64,000 nucleotides of DNA, taken from the NCBI GenBank assembly GCA_039961735.1, contig JABRVX010000003.1, positions 62,001 to 126,000 of the forward strand. Reading direction: 5' to 3'. The number at the start of each line of letters is the position of its first letter. The stretch's first letter is position 1. Of this stretch, positions 41,833-50,298 are shown piece by piece. Source of the DNA: Fimbriimonadia bacterium (GTDB lineage: Bacteria > Armatimonadota > Fimbriimonadia > Fimbriimonadales > JABRVX01). The notes beneath the pieces were generated by a model. That model saw nothing but the letters and a program-made list of their open reading frames with translations. It did no database searches and was not told the DNA's origin. The position numbers were made by a program, and so were the translations under genes.

Positions 41833-43467
41833 CTACGGATCGGCGGTCTTAGCAAAGTTCACGAGGACCATCGTCAAGTCTCCGATGTCCACCCGGCCCG
41901 AGCCGTCCAGGTCGAGGGAGGCGAAGGCTTTGTCGAAGTTGACCAGCAGGAGCGTGAGGTCTGCGAGGTCCACGATGGCGTCCCGGTTGGCGTCCCCGCC
42001 CGGCAGACTCACGCTCAGACCATCGAGCGCCTCGCCCACCTCCACGTTCTGCCCGACGAGCCTGCGGGCGAGGAAGGGCTTCCCCGGCGTCTGAAAGCGG
42101 ATATCGTACTGCCCGCTGGACTGGAACATCAGGTCGAACGCGCCACCCTCGCCTGGGTTGAATGCCTGGCTCTCGATGTGTTGTGTGCCGTTCATCAGAG
42201 AAGCGATCACCAAGATGGTGCGGGGGTCGAGGTGGCCAGGCAGGAACAGGCTGCCGCGAACAGTGGCCCGTGTGGCGCGCAGAAGAGCCCGAAAGGCGTT
42301 GATCCGACCGAAGCGCACCCACTCGCCGATGGCGTCCGCGTTCTGCTCGATGTAGTTGCGCACTGCTAGGGCATGCGCCTTCGTGCGGGGCACGTCGGGC
42401 AAGTCGCGGGCCCGGGCCCCGTACAGCAGCGCGGCCAGTCCGGAAGCGAAGGGTGCTGCATAGGAAGTCCCCGAGTCGATGCCGTAGGCGCCATCCGACA
42501 GGGTAGATAGGATGTCATCTCCCGGAGCCGCAACATCTACGTATTGGTCCGGTCCCCAGTTGTACTGCGACCATGGCCAGCGCAAATCACCCGGCGAGGT
42601 AGCTCCTACGTCAATCACTACTTCATACGCTGCGGGGTAGACAGGCCAGGTGGCTGCGCTGTTGCCAGCAGCCCCTACGAGTACTGCTCCGGCATCCCAT
42701 GCAGCGAGACAAGTTTCCTCCACCGCGGGGTCGTGTACCGGCCCACCGAGGCTCAGGTTGATGACGTGACAGCCGTTGGTGGTGGCCCACTGGATCGCTT
42801 CGCGCACGTCTGCAGTCGTACCTTGCGCGAATTGGTCGAGGGCCTTCAGAGGTATCAACCTTACGTTAGGTGCGGTGCCTGCAATGCCAATCCCATTGTC
42901 GGTCATGGCCCCGACGATGCCTGCAACCATGGTGCCGTGCCCGTTGTCGTCGGCGATGTTGGTGTTGTTCTCGATGGTGTTCCAGCCTGGGCCGACGTTG
43001 AGCCACAGGTCCGGATGATCCGATCGCACCCCCGTGTCCACGATGGCTACGCGCACGTCGGTTCTGCCACGGTAGAGGTCCATCGCCTGTTCCCAGCGGA
43101 TGGCAGGGAGACCCCACTGGAACGGATAACTCGGGTCGTTGGGTTGCCAGAGCGCTCGATAGATATAATTAGGTTGAGCGTCCTGCACGAACGGGAGTGA
43201 CTTCGCTGCCCTGACCAGGAGTTCCACGTCAGCATCCGTAGGTGCTTTAAAGAGCGCGAACCGCCCATCGCTGAGAGTTCTTTCGTGGGTGACTCCGACG
43301 TGCCGCTCGACCTCGGCGATGACGGCAGGCTGCACGGCAGAGAATCGAACGAGCACGGCGCCCGGCTCCCACTCGCCGGATGGTGGCATCGGCATCTGGG
43401 ATGCGAGCGCAGCAGTCGCGAAGGCGGCTGCGTAGGTCGGAAGCGCCAATCGCACAAGCAGCATCAT
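41833..43467 (-). CDS. Exported subtilisin-family (S8) peptidase with C-terminal dockerin-like module, copy 1
   Basis: The 544-residue protein has a signal peptide and a fervidolysin-like propeptide (GAVLVRF ... YIYRALWQPNDPSYPFQWGLP). The complete S8 triad is Asp144 (IVDTGV), His177 (NGHGTMVAG) and Ser335 (SGTSYAAPFASG), with the oxyanion Asn in GAAGNSA. After the protease comes the module YDIRFQTPGKPFLARRL plus twin calcium-loop repeats (GDANRDAIVDLADLTLLLV; DLDGSGRVDIGDLTMVLV), ending NFAKTADP. The start (43467, or ATG at 43464) is 20 nt after the upstream subtilase stop, so the two are one operon. Confidence 0.88.
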   Translation of the reverse strand: MMLLVRLALPTYAAAFATAALASQMPMPPSGEWEPGAVLVRFSAVQPAVIAEVERHVGVTHERTLSDGRFALFKAPTDADVELLVRAAKSLPFVQDAQPNYIYRALWQPNDPSYPFQWGLPAIRWEQAMDLYRGRTDVRVAIVDTGVRSDHPDLWLNVGPGWNTIENNTNIADDNGHGTMVAGIVGAMTDNGIGIAGTAPNVRLIPLKALDQFAQGTTADVREAIQWATTNGCHVINLSLGGPVHDPAVEETCLAAWDAGAVLVGAAGNSAATWPVYPAAYEVVIDVGATSPGDLRWPWSQYNWGPDQYVDVAAPGDDILSTLSDGAYGIDSGTSYAAPFASGLAALLYGARARDLPDVPRTKAHALAVRNYIEQNADAIGEWVRFGRINAFRALLRATRATVRGSLFLPGHLDPRTILVIASLMNGTQHIESQAFNPGEGGAFDLMFQSSGQYDIRFQTPGKPFLARRLVGQNVEVGEALDGLSVSLPGGDANRDAIVDLADLTLLLVNFDKAFASLDLDGSGRVDIGDLTMVLVNFAKTADP

Positions 43468-43486
43468 CCCCGGCAATGCTACTCCA

Positions 43487-45160
43487 CTACGGGTCGGATG
43501 TCTTAGTGAAGTTGACGAGCGCAATCGAGAGGTCGAGCAGGTCCACTACCCCGTCGCCATTCAGATCGCCACTGCCTGCGCCCGCGAACTGCAGCAGGAT
43601 GATGTTCAGATCGGCGATATCCACGGCGCCAGTGCCATCCGCGTCGCCGTTCAAGAGCGTGGCATCTACCGTAGACGCCGCGGCAACGCGAGACAAGCCC
43701 ACGTTCGGAACGCGTCGAGCGAGGAACTTGCTCGACGCCGAGAACCGCACGTCGTACGTGCCCGGAACCGTGAAGGTGGCGGAGTACGAGCCGTCCTCGT
43801 CCAGGGCAATCGGCTTGGATGCCACCAGGTTCGAGGTGCCGGGCTCGAAGAGTTGGATCGTGATTGGCACGGTCTGCGGTGCGACGTGTCCCTGTAGTGT
43901 TAGTGTGCCCGAGATAGCTGCAGGCAGGTTAAGAGCGGCATTCAGTGCCGCATCGAGTTTGATGCGCCCATACGTGACCCACGAGCCAACGTTGTGGCAA
44001 TTGGACTCGATGAGTTGTCGTACCAGCGATGCGGCCTCCGGGCTGCGTGGAGTATCTGTTCTGGGCTCCGTCAACACAGAGTAGAGCAGTGCTGCCTCCG
44101 CGGAGACATGTGGTGTGGCCATAGACGTCCCGCTGTCATATCCATAGGTCCCGCCCAGGAAGCACGAGTAGATGCTAGTTCCGGGTGCCGCGACATCCAC
44201 CCACTGGTAGTCACCCTGGTTGAAGTTAGATGATCCCGCGCGAAAGTCCCCCGATGTCGAGGACGCCACGGCGATGCACTCGACGAACGATGCAGGGTAG
44301 GTCGGGAAGTAGGAGTTGTTGTTGCCCGCTGCCACCACGACGAGTACGCCGCTTGCCACGGCATACTGAACGGCGGTGAGCACGCTTGCTGGCGGGACGG
44401 CGGTGCCCGCTAGGCTCATGTTGATCACGTGGGCGCCGTTGTTCACGGAGTAGTTGATGCCGTTCGCAACGTTCTCCCACGTGCCATTGCCGCTGGCATT
44501 CAGGATCTTCACCGGTAGTAGCATGGCGGTGGGGTTCATGCCGGCGATTCCGGTAGCGTTGTTCGTTGCTGCAGCCGCAATGCCTGCCACGTGTGTCCCA
44601 TGCTTGTGGTCGTCTTCGGCGACGGCGTCGTTGTTCACGAAGTCCCAGCCGGAGTTGATGATCTTAGACTGCAGGTCGGGATGGCTGAGGGCGATGCCGG
44701 TGTCGCAGATGGCAATGATGACCGAGGACTTACCCTGGTAGGTGTCCATCGCTGCAGGCCACCCGACCTTGGGCAGGCCCCACTGAAGACCGTAGAACTC
44801 ATCGTCTGGCCAAGCGATCCGAACGATACCGTTCGGCTCGGCGAACTCCACACTCGGGTCGAAGCGGAGCCACGAGGAAAGGCCGACCACATTGGCGGTC
44901 GGAGCCAGCTTGATCTTGTAGATGCCGAGGTCCGGGATGGAAGGAAGCAGAGAGCCGCCGAGCCGCCCAGCAAGGCACTGCATACGTTCTGGTGTAGTGC
45001 CCTGCCGGAACTTGATCAGCATCTCTCCAGGGACGTACTCGAACGTTGGTGTCTGCGCTCGCGCGTTGAACTGGGCATGCGCGAGGCAGAGCAGTGCCAC
45101 AGCGGCGGTCGTGGCGGCGCCGCGACGCAGCGCCGCTAGGGCAATCCTGGTCGAATTCAT
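43487..45160 (-). CDS. Exported subtilisin-family (S8) peptidase with C-terminal dockerin-like module, copy 2
   Basis: The 557-residue protease has a signal peptide ending near LAHAQ, a short propeptide (YVPGEMLIKFRQG), and triad Asp153 (ICDTGIA), His187 (KHGTHVAG) and Ser346 (SGTSMATPHVSA), with oxyanion Asn in AAGNNN. Its C-terminus carries YDVRFSASSKFLARRV and twin repeats (GDADGTGAVDIADLNIILL; DLNGDGVVDLLDLSIALV), ending NFTKTSDP. GGAAAGG sits 4 nt before the ATG at 45160. It is first in a two-protease operon. Likely role: extracellular protein breakdown or processing of surface proteins with the same tail. Confidence 0.88.
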   Translation of the reverse strand: MNSTRIALAALRRGAATTAAVALLCLAHAQFNARAQTPTFEYVPGEMLIKFRQGTTPERMQCLAGRLGGSLLPSIPDLGIYKIKLAPTANVVGLSSWLRFDPSVEFAEPNGIVRIAWPDDEFYGLQWGLPKVGWPAAMDTYQGKSSVIIAICDTGIALSHPDLQSKIINSGWDFVNNDAVAEDDHKHGTHVAGIAAAATNNATGIAGMNPTAMLLPVKILNASGNGTWENVANGINYSVNNGAHVINMSLAGTAVPPASVLTAVQYAVASGVLVVVAAGNNNSYFPTYPASFVECIAVASSTSGDFRAGSSNFNQGDYQWVDVAAPGTSIYSCFLGGTYGYDSGTSMATPHVSAEAALLYSVLTEPRTDTPRSPEAASLVRQLIESNCHNVGSWVTYGRIKLDAALNAALNLPAAISGTLTLQGHVAPQTVPITIQLFEPGTSNLVASKPIALDEDGSYSATFTVPGTYDVRFSASSKFLARRVPNVGLSRVAAASTVDATLLNGDADGTGAVDIADLNIILLQFAGAGSGDLNGDGVVDLLDLSIALVNFTKTSDP

Positions 45161-45239
45161 GGCACCTTTCCTCTCGGCAAGAATCACAATGGGCTCAGGC
45201 AAGCTGGTCCGTGCATGAGTTCTGCCGCAAATCCTGAGC

Positions 45240-45255
45240 CAATATAACTATATTG
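45240..45255. promoter_or_regulatory. AT-rich palindrome upstream of the subtilase operon
   Basis: CAATATA (45240-45246) and TATATTG (45249-45255) form a perfect palindrome around AC, 80-95 nt before the ATG at 45160, in otherwise GC-rich DNA. It may be an operator, and it contains TATATT-like -10 sequences on both strands. Confidence 0.45.
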
Positions 45256-45610
45256 AACTGGGTAAGCGGCTCCGAAGTTCCGTTCCGTGCGCTGCGTTCC
45301 CCAAGCCCGGTATTCCACCTGGCCGTAGCGCCCAGGCAGACCGAGCCAGATGCCTCGACGCTTTGGCTGCGGACTGCGACAAAGCAGACGTCATCGCGCA
45401 GAAACCGCCGCCCGGTTTCCACCTCGGACGCGAGGCGGTAACTCACCTGCAGAAGGTTGCGGGAGACACGTTCTAGTGGCCGGTGCTGGTGGCTGTCTTG
45501 GACGATTGCGTTGGCAGTTCCGACCCTCCGACCGACGGGCTTTCTCGGATTGCGCACCGGTTCAATCGTCGTCGTAGCGCCCGTTCAAAAGGAAGTGTCT
45601 CAATAACACG

Positions 45611-45638
45611 CGTCATGCTGAGCCCGTCGAAGCATGAC
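45611..45638. repeat. Single REP-like element
   Basis: This copy (CGTCATGCTGAG, then CCCGTCGAAGCATGAC) matches the arms of the paired element at 40179-40285 with one or two differences. It lies outside any gene. Confidence 0.65.
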
Positions 45639-45720
45639 TGCTGATACCGCTAAGGTGGCAGTTAGGCCTGCTGATCCCTTCGCACCCCACCGCTGGAGCA
45701 GTGGAGGCATGGGGAATCCG

Positions 45721-46791
45721 CTACCACCCCAGCCGGCTGAGTAACTCCCGCGCCTGCCCTTCGTTCTCCGCCCGTGTGATCGTGAACAGCCCCTCGGGGC
45801 CTATCGCATCCACGAGCGGCAGCAGGTCCTCTGGAGCCACCTCCACGGCCTGCACGCACTTGCCTGCATCCCGAATACGCCGGTAGAGATCGTACCACTG
45901 TGGGTCTCCGCCACGCGGCAATCCCGCCTGGGGTGTCCACTCGATTGCGTGAATGGACTTTATGGCGAGCAGCGCATCGAGATGAGGCAGCGCCTGGGTC
46001 CCGTCCAGATGATACAGCACGAAGTCCATCTTGCGGCACTGCTCGTCCAGCGCAGGCACCACGAACTCACGGAACATCGCCGGGCTGATCATGCAAGAGA
46101 AGTCGCACTGCACTTTCACGGTCTTGCCGGGGCCCCAGAGTTGGAACGCGGTGAAGGCACTCCCACCCCACGGGTCTCGCACCCGCTCCAACAGTCGGTC
46201 GTAGGCTTCGAAGTAGGCTACGTTGATTTCCGTCAGACGCTCCTTCACCCACTCAGGCCGCTCGAGCAGGTCCATCAGTGTGTTGTCTGCACCCCGTAGC
46301 TGTGCGAGCGTGTCTATGTTCTCGATCAGATCAGGGAAGCCTAAAAGGTACCTACCATCTGCGTGCTCAGCTGCTTTGTCCAGCACCTCGAGATGCAGCT
46401 TCCACCATCGGTTGTCAGGGTCGAAGCGCAAGGGCGGGTGACTCTCGGGGTCGGCGATGCATGGCTCATACCAGACCGTGTTCTCCGCCACGTGTCCCTC
46501 CGCGCCCAGAAACAGCCCGAGACTGCCCGGCCCCCCGACGTCCCCATCGAACAGCGGGAAGGCCACGCCGCCGAAGAAGGTCCGGGACATTCGATACAGC
46601 TCCCGCTGCAGTCTAAGGTCTGGATCCAGCCATAGGTCCTGCTCTGGCGCGTCAGACGGTGGATGCACGTCCTCCCACGGCTCGTCCTTGGGTGCGGTGA
46701 TGTGCACGGCCAGGCCCTTGCCCGCCCACCAATCCGTGAGAGCCTGCCGCGCCTTCGGCCAATCGTCCTTCCAGAGCCGCGACTCGCTCAC
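45721..46791 (-). CDS. Uroporphyrinogen decarboxylase-family protein of the corrinoid operon (MtaA-like fold)
   Basis: The 356-residue protein has the UroD barrel pattern (LLGFPDLIENIDTLAQLRG; LLERPEWVKERL; SPAMFREFVVPALDEQCRKM; RIRDAGKCVQAVEV). In methyltransferases of this family such as MtaA, zinc is held by His-x-Cys and a later Cys. Here the first site reads YHLDG (His261, Asp263), and no Cys appears near the C-terminal FTITRAEN. So thiol activation as in coenzyme M methylation is unlikely. The GTG at 46791 overlaps the mtaB stop (GTGA). It probably passes the methyl group to, or reactivates, the corrinoid protein with a different acceptor. Confidence 0.75.
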   Translation of the reverse strand: MSESRLWKDDWPKARQALTDWWAGKGLAVHITAPKDEPWEDVHPPSDAPEQDLWLDPDLRLQRELYRMSRTFFGGVAFPLFDGDVGGPGSLGLFLGAEGHVAENTVWYEPCIADPESHPPLRFDPDNRWWKLHLEVLDKAAEHADGRYLLGFPDLIENIDTLAQLRGADNTLMDLLERPEWVKERLTEINVAYFEAYDRLLERVRDPWGGSAFTAFQLWGPGKTVKVQCDFSCMISPAMFREFVVPALDEQCRKMDFVLYHLDGTQALPHLDALLAIKSIHAIEWTPQAGLPRGGDPQWYDLYRRIRDAGKCVQAVEVAPEDLLPLVDAIGPEGLFTITRAENEGQARELLSRLGW

Positions 46792-48188
46792 GGCGTGAGG
46801 CCGTACTCCTCGGGCACATAGTTCACGTGGCTCATCTCGCCGAGCATCTCCCGGATGAAGGCGTCCTCGTCCTCCGGGATGACCTCTGCCTCTCTCGACA
46901 TCCGGTCGAGCCAGCGTGCTTCGGTCTCGGTTATGCGAAGATGTCCCGCCGACCAGGCGTTCCGTATCTCCTCCAGCGCGACCAATGCTGCCCGCCGAGT
47001 CTGCAGAAAGTGCGTCGGCTCCTTGACGATGTGCTGCGAGATACGGAGTACGACATCCGGCCGTAGCACGTAGGCCTGCGGATCCAGGGCGGAATCCGAG
47101 TCGGAGAGCCAATCCCGCAGTCGTACGGCGTCCTCGTGCGAGCGCTTGGAGGCGGAGTTCAGCAGTCTGCAGTCGTAGATGAGCTGCTCCACCGAGACCG
47201 TCGGCGCGTAGTCGCTCAGCAGCCGCACGTTCTGCACGCTCTCGTTAGACCAGCAGTCGCACACGGCTTGCGCGATGTTGCCCATGGTGCTAAGGTGCGC
47301 ACATGCGGCACTTCGACCCTCCATGGAGATCGGCACCCCGGCGATTGCCTTCATGTAGGGGCCCTCGTATGCGCAGTCCTTGCTCGGGCCCACCGCGCCG
47401 CGCTCGTAGGCGACAAGACTTCTCGGCACCGCCGCGACACGCGCCACGGCAGCAAACACTCGCGGGATCATCTTCTGCTCCGCCAGAGCCATCGCAGTGT
47501 TCGCGAATCCACACGCCGTGTCGCCCGAGGGGATGACACCGTTTTCCTTGCACACGCCTACGATGCGGTCCCACAGGAACTCCATGTCCCTACACGCCAA
47601 CACCCCTAGCGCGAATACCAGCGCCCGCAGGTCGCCCGTCATGAGCGCTTCGTCGGAGATCTCCTTGCCGCCAGTAGATTCGATGGCTAGCAGATCGGCT
47701 CCAGCGCCGGCAGCCTGGCTGAAGAGACCCATCATGCCTTCCCAATACTGACTGGTCTTCATGCGGGTCGGTCGTTCCATGTCCCGATTGTCGTTCGGTG
47801 TCAGTCGGAGCGCGTTCTTCTGGCCGTGCCTGTCGTGATACTCCTGGAGGGTGTCGGCCAGAATGCGAGTGACATCTGCACCCCAGGCAGGCCGCATGGT
47901 CATGGGTGGTAGTGTCTCGAACTCGACGAGCAGGGCAGGGGCTTCGAGCGCGACGGCACGCTCGCAGACGCGGCGGATCATGTCCGAATACTGGTCACGG
48001 ATTTCCGGCCAGGTCGCCTCGCCGATGTCAATCGGGGGCAGCGTGAAGTTGACTTCGGGGATGACCGTCCCGGTTCCGATCTCGACGCCTCGACCGCAGG
48101 TGACGGGCTTGGGGGCGCGCCCGAAGATGAAGTCGTTCAGCGAGGCGATGGCAAGCGTGCCGTCTTTCCAGGTGGCTTCTGGTGGCAT
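46788..48188 (-). CDS. mtaB: Methanol:corrinoid methyltransferase-type protein
   Basis: The 466-residue protein follows MtaB from end to end: FIFGRAPKPVTCGRGVEIG, VIPEVNFTLPP, ALRLTPNDNRDMERP, GADLLAIESTGGKE, SGDTACGFANTAM, SLVAYERGAVGPSKDCAYEG, CDCWSNESVQNVRLL. The zinc ligands known from Methanosarcina barkeri MtaB (Glu164, Cys220, Cys269) are all present as Glu170, Cys226 and Cys272. It should transfer a methyl group from methanol or a related O-methyl compound to the cob(I)amide of the MtaC-like protein encoded just upstream, 4 nt away. Methanol itself as substrate is inference. Confidence 0.88.
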   Translation of the reverse strand: MPPEATWKDGTLAIASLNDFIFGRAPKPVTCGRGVEIGTGTVIPEVNFTLPPIDIGEATWPEIRDQYSDMIRRVCERAVALEAPALLVEFETLPPMTMRPAWGADVTRILADTLQEYHDRHGQKNALRLTPNDNRDMERPTRMKTSQYWEGMMGLFSQAAGAGADLLAIESTGGKEISDEALMTGDLRALVFALGVLACRDMEFLWDRIVGVCKENGVIPSGDTACGFANTAMALAEQKMIPRVFAAVARVAAVPRSLVAYERGAVGPSKDCAYEGPYMKAIAGVPISMEGRSAACAHLSTMGNIAQAVCDCWSNESVQNVRLLSDYAPTVSVEQLIYDCRLLNSASKRSHEDAVRLRDWLSDSDSALDPQAYVLRPDVVLRISQHIVKEPTHFLQTRRAALVALEEIRNAWSAGHLRITETEARWLDRMSREAEVIPEDEDAFIREMLGEMSHVNYVPEEYGLTP

Positions 48189-48192
48189 GGCG

Positions 48193-48840
48193 TTAGGCGG
48201 CCGTCAGCGAGCGCGCGACGCGTACTGCACCGCTGGCGTTGTCGCTGAACCCGTGAGCGCCGATCTCGTCGGCGTACGCTTGCGTCACGGGTGCGCCGCC
48301 TATCATCACCTTTACCTTGCCATGCAGGCCGGCTTCCTTGATGGCATCCACCGTTGCCTTCATCCCCGGCATGGTGGTTGTCAATAGGGCCGACATTGCC
48401 ACTATCTGAGCGTCGTTGTCCTGTGCTGCCTGCACGAACTTCTCGGGACTCACGTCCACGCCGAGGTCCACCACTTCGAACCCGCCGCCTTCCAGCATCG
48501 CCGCAACGAGGTTCTTGCCGATATCGTGCAGGTCGCCCTTCACGGTCCCGATCACGACCCTGCCGGAAAAGCTGCTGCCGCCGGCCACCAGAGCGGGCCG
48601 GATCAGCTCCATCGCAGCCTTCATCGCGCGGGCGGAGATCAGCAGCTCGGGTACGAAGTACTCGTTCGCCTCATAGCGCTTGCCGACCTCGTCCATCGCG
48701 GGGATCATGTATTGGGTGAGCAATGTGTTGGGGTCGATACCTTCCGCAAGGGCTTCTTCGACGATGCTTCTCGCCGTGTTCGCCTTACCTTCGAGCACTG
48801 CGGTGTACAAGGGGCCCAGTTCGACCATTTGCGCATTCAT
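48193..48840 (-). CDS. mtaC: Corrinoid protein (MtaC-like)
   Basis: The 215-residue protein has the two expected domains: an N-terminal helical cap (LYTAVLEGKANTARSIVEEAL ... YFVPELLISARAMKAAMELI) and a B12-binding Rossmann domain with DLHDIGKNL, where His105 is the lower axial cobalt ligand, then MSALLTTTMPGMKATVDAI and VMIGGAPVTQAYADEIGA. It carries the methyl group between the MtaB-type and UroD-type proteins encoded downstream. A TGGTAGAAT box at 48904 gives the operon promoter, with a leader of about 55 nt. No corrinoid-activating ATPase (RamA type) is in the window. Confidence 0.92.
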   Translation of the reverse strand: MNAQMVELGPLYTAVLEGKANTARSIVEEALAEGIDPNTLLTQYMIPAMDEVGKRYEANEYFVPELLISARAMKAAMELIRPALVAGGSSFSGRVVIGTVKGDLHDIGKNLVAAMLEGGGFEVVDLGVDVSPEKFVQAAQDNDAQIVAMSALLTTTMPGMKATVDAIKEAGLHGKVKVMIGGAPVTQAYADEIGAHGFSDNASGAVRVARSLTAA

Positions 48841-48903
48841 CTCCGGGTTGAGGTCCCAAGTTCGGCCATCGTCGCGCCGATGGGCCTCGGATTGGAACGG
48901 CCT

Positions 48904-48912
48904 ATTCTACCA
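48904..48912 (-). promoter_or_regulatory. Extended -10 box (TGGTAGAAT) of the mtaC-mtaB-UroD operon
   Basis: TGGTAGAAT on the minus strand lies 63 nt before the mtaC ATG, in the gap between pilB and mtaC. It follows the same TGGTAnnnT pattern as boxes before natA, rarA and rpsO. Confidence 0.5.
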
Positions 48913-48953
48913 AACCGCCGGGGCACCTTCCCAACGTGGGCCGGAAGGCCGAC

Positions 48954-50219
48954 CTACGCATCGGCCACACCCGTGTATACGGCCCGAAGAACCTCCGCAG
49001 GCGTCGTCCAGCCCTGCAGGATCTTCTGCAGGCCGTCCTCCATCATGGTTCGCATGCCCTGCTGCCGAGCCGCATGCAGAAGGTCGGGTGAGGCCCCTCC
49101 TCGTGCGATGGCGGTGCGAAACTCTGGCGTTGCAGTGACCAATTCGAAGACGCCGATGCGACCCTTGTAGCCCGTTTTACGGCATGCCTCGCAGCCCTTG
49201 CCTCGGAAGAACTGAGCGTTCCCGATCCGCTCGGGCCCGAGGCCGAGCGCGATCAACTCGTTCTCGGGCGGCACGAAAGGCTCGCGGCACTTCGGGCAGT
49301 TGAGACGGACGAGACGCTGCGCCATGATTGCTACGGTCGTACTCGCGACGAGGTAGGGCTCTGCACCCATGTCGAACATGCGCTGCACAGTCTCTACTGC
49401 GTTGTTGGTGTGAATGGTGGTAAGCACGAGATGGCCGGTGAGCGCCGCGTGGATGCCGATGGCGAGCGACTCGGTGTCTCGCATCTCGCCGACCATCATG
49501 ATGTCAGGGTCCTGCCTCAGGAAGGTGCGGATGACCCTAGCAAAGGGCATCTTCTCGGTGACCTGCACCTGGCACACCCGGCTCTCGAACTCGTACTCGA
49601 TGGGATCCTCTACCGTGACGATGTTGGTCTCCGGGCGGTTCAGCTTGATCAGCGAGGCGTAGAGGGTGGATGTCTTGCCCGAACCGGTCGGTCCTGTCAC
49701 GCAGATCAGGCCGTACGGTTGGGAGATCGCGCGTTCCCACTTCTCGCGAACGTCTGCGTTCATCCCCAGCTTGTCCAGGTCCACCTTCATCGCTCCTGGG
49801 TCGAGGATGCGCATCACCACCTTCTCGCCGTTCAGGGAGGGAAGGCAGGAGACACGAGAACTGAGCCGTCGCTCTTCGAACTCCATGTCGATACGCCCGT
49901 CCTGCGGTTCACGGCGCTCATCAATCTGCATGTTGGCGGCCAGCTTGATGCGTGCGACGATGTTCTGAGCGATCTCGGGCGGAAACTGCCCGAAGTCGTG
50001 TAGCACGCCGTCTATGCGGTAACGCACCTTGAGCTGCTGCCTCTCCGGTTGGAGGTGGATGTCGGAAGCGTTCTGCTCCAGTGCGCGGATGAACAGGTTG
50101 TCCACCATCAGAACGGCTTCGGAGAGCTCGTCGCCGCCCATCTCGCGCATCATCCCGGTGTCTCTCAAAATGAGGCGAAACCTGCGCTTCGACTGCCATC
50201 CGCCCTGGTTCGTTGTCAT
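48954..50219 (-). CDS. pilB: PilB/GspE-type assembly ATPase, short form
   Basis: The 421-residue ATPase has GspE motifs: ASDIHLQPE, Walker A GPTGSGKT (176-183), VTVEDPIEYEFE (Asp box), LRQDPDIMMVGEMRD (Walker B) and TGHLVLTTIHTN (His box), plus the four-cysteine zinc site (CPKC ... CEAC) of extension ATPases. It lacks the N-terminal MshEN domain that brings typical PilB to about 560 residues. It powers assembly of type IV pili or a type II secretion pseudopilus. GGGAGG lies 6 nt before the ATG. It is last in the operon folK-pilC-J protein-pilB. Confidence 0.92.
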   Translation of the reverse strand: MTTNQGGWQSKRRFRLILRDTGMMREMGGDELSEAVLMVDNLFIRALEQNASDIHLQPERQQLKVRYRIDGVLHDFGQFPPEIAQNIVARIKLAANMQIDERREPQDGRIDMEFEERRLSSRVSCLPSLNGEKVVMRILDPGAMKVDLDKLGMNADVREKWERAISQPYGLICVTGPTGSGKTSTLYASLIKLNRPETNIVTVEDPIEYEFESRVCQVQVTEKMPFARVIRTFLRQDPDIMMVGEMRDTESLAIGIHAALTGHLVLTTIHTNNAVETVQRMFDMGAEPYLVASTTVAIMAQRLVRLNCPKCREPFVPPENELIALGLGPERIGNAQFFRGKGCEACRKTGYKGRIGVFELVTATPEFRTAIARGGASPDLLHAARQQGMRTMMEDGLQKILQGWTTPAEVLRAVYTGVADA

Positions 50220-50298
50220 CTCTGTCCTCCCATTCGCCCGCTGCTGTCGCTACGTTCGACGTGTCGCTTGCGTCTCCGTGTTGCCTGAGCCATGCGCC

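Larger units (their letters stand above)
45161..45720. other. Long intergenic region upstream of the subtilase operon
   Basis: No gene is supported. A 120-codon frame on the minus strand (45195-45557) lacks a ribosome site and any recognised family. The region holds an AT palindrome at 45240-45255, a REP-like copy at 45611-45638 and a GCCTCCA-type imperfect palindrome at 45687-45704. It may contain remains of a decayed gene. Confidence 0.5.

Noticed and set aside
45195-45557. 120-codon minus-strand frame in the intergenic region before the subtilases
   Set aside because: No ribosome site, no known domain, and it would overlap the palindrome and promoter region of the subtilase operon. It might be gene debris, but I cannot support it.
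45721-46791. Naming the UroD-family gene mtaA or hemE
   Set aside because: The zinc cysteines of MtaA are absent, and the operon context does not fit haem synthesis, so I left the symbol empty.
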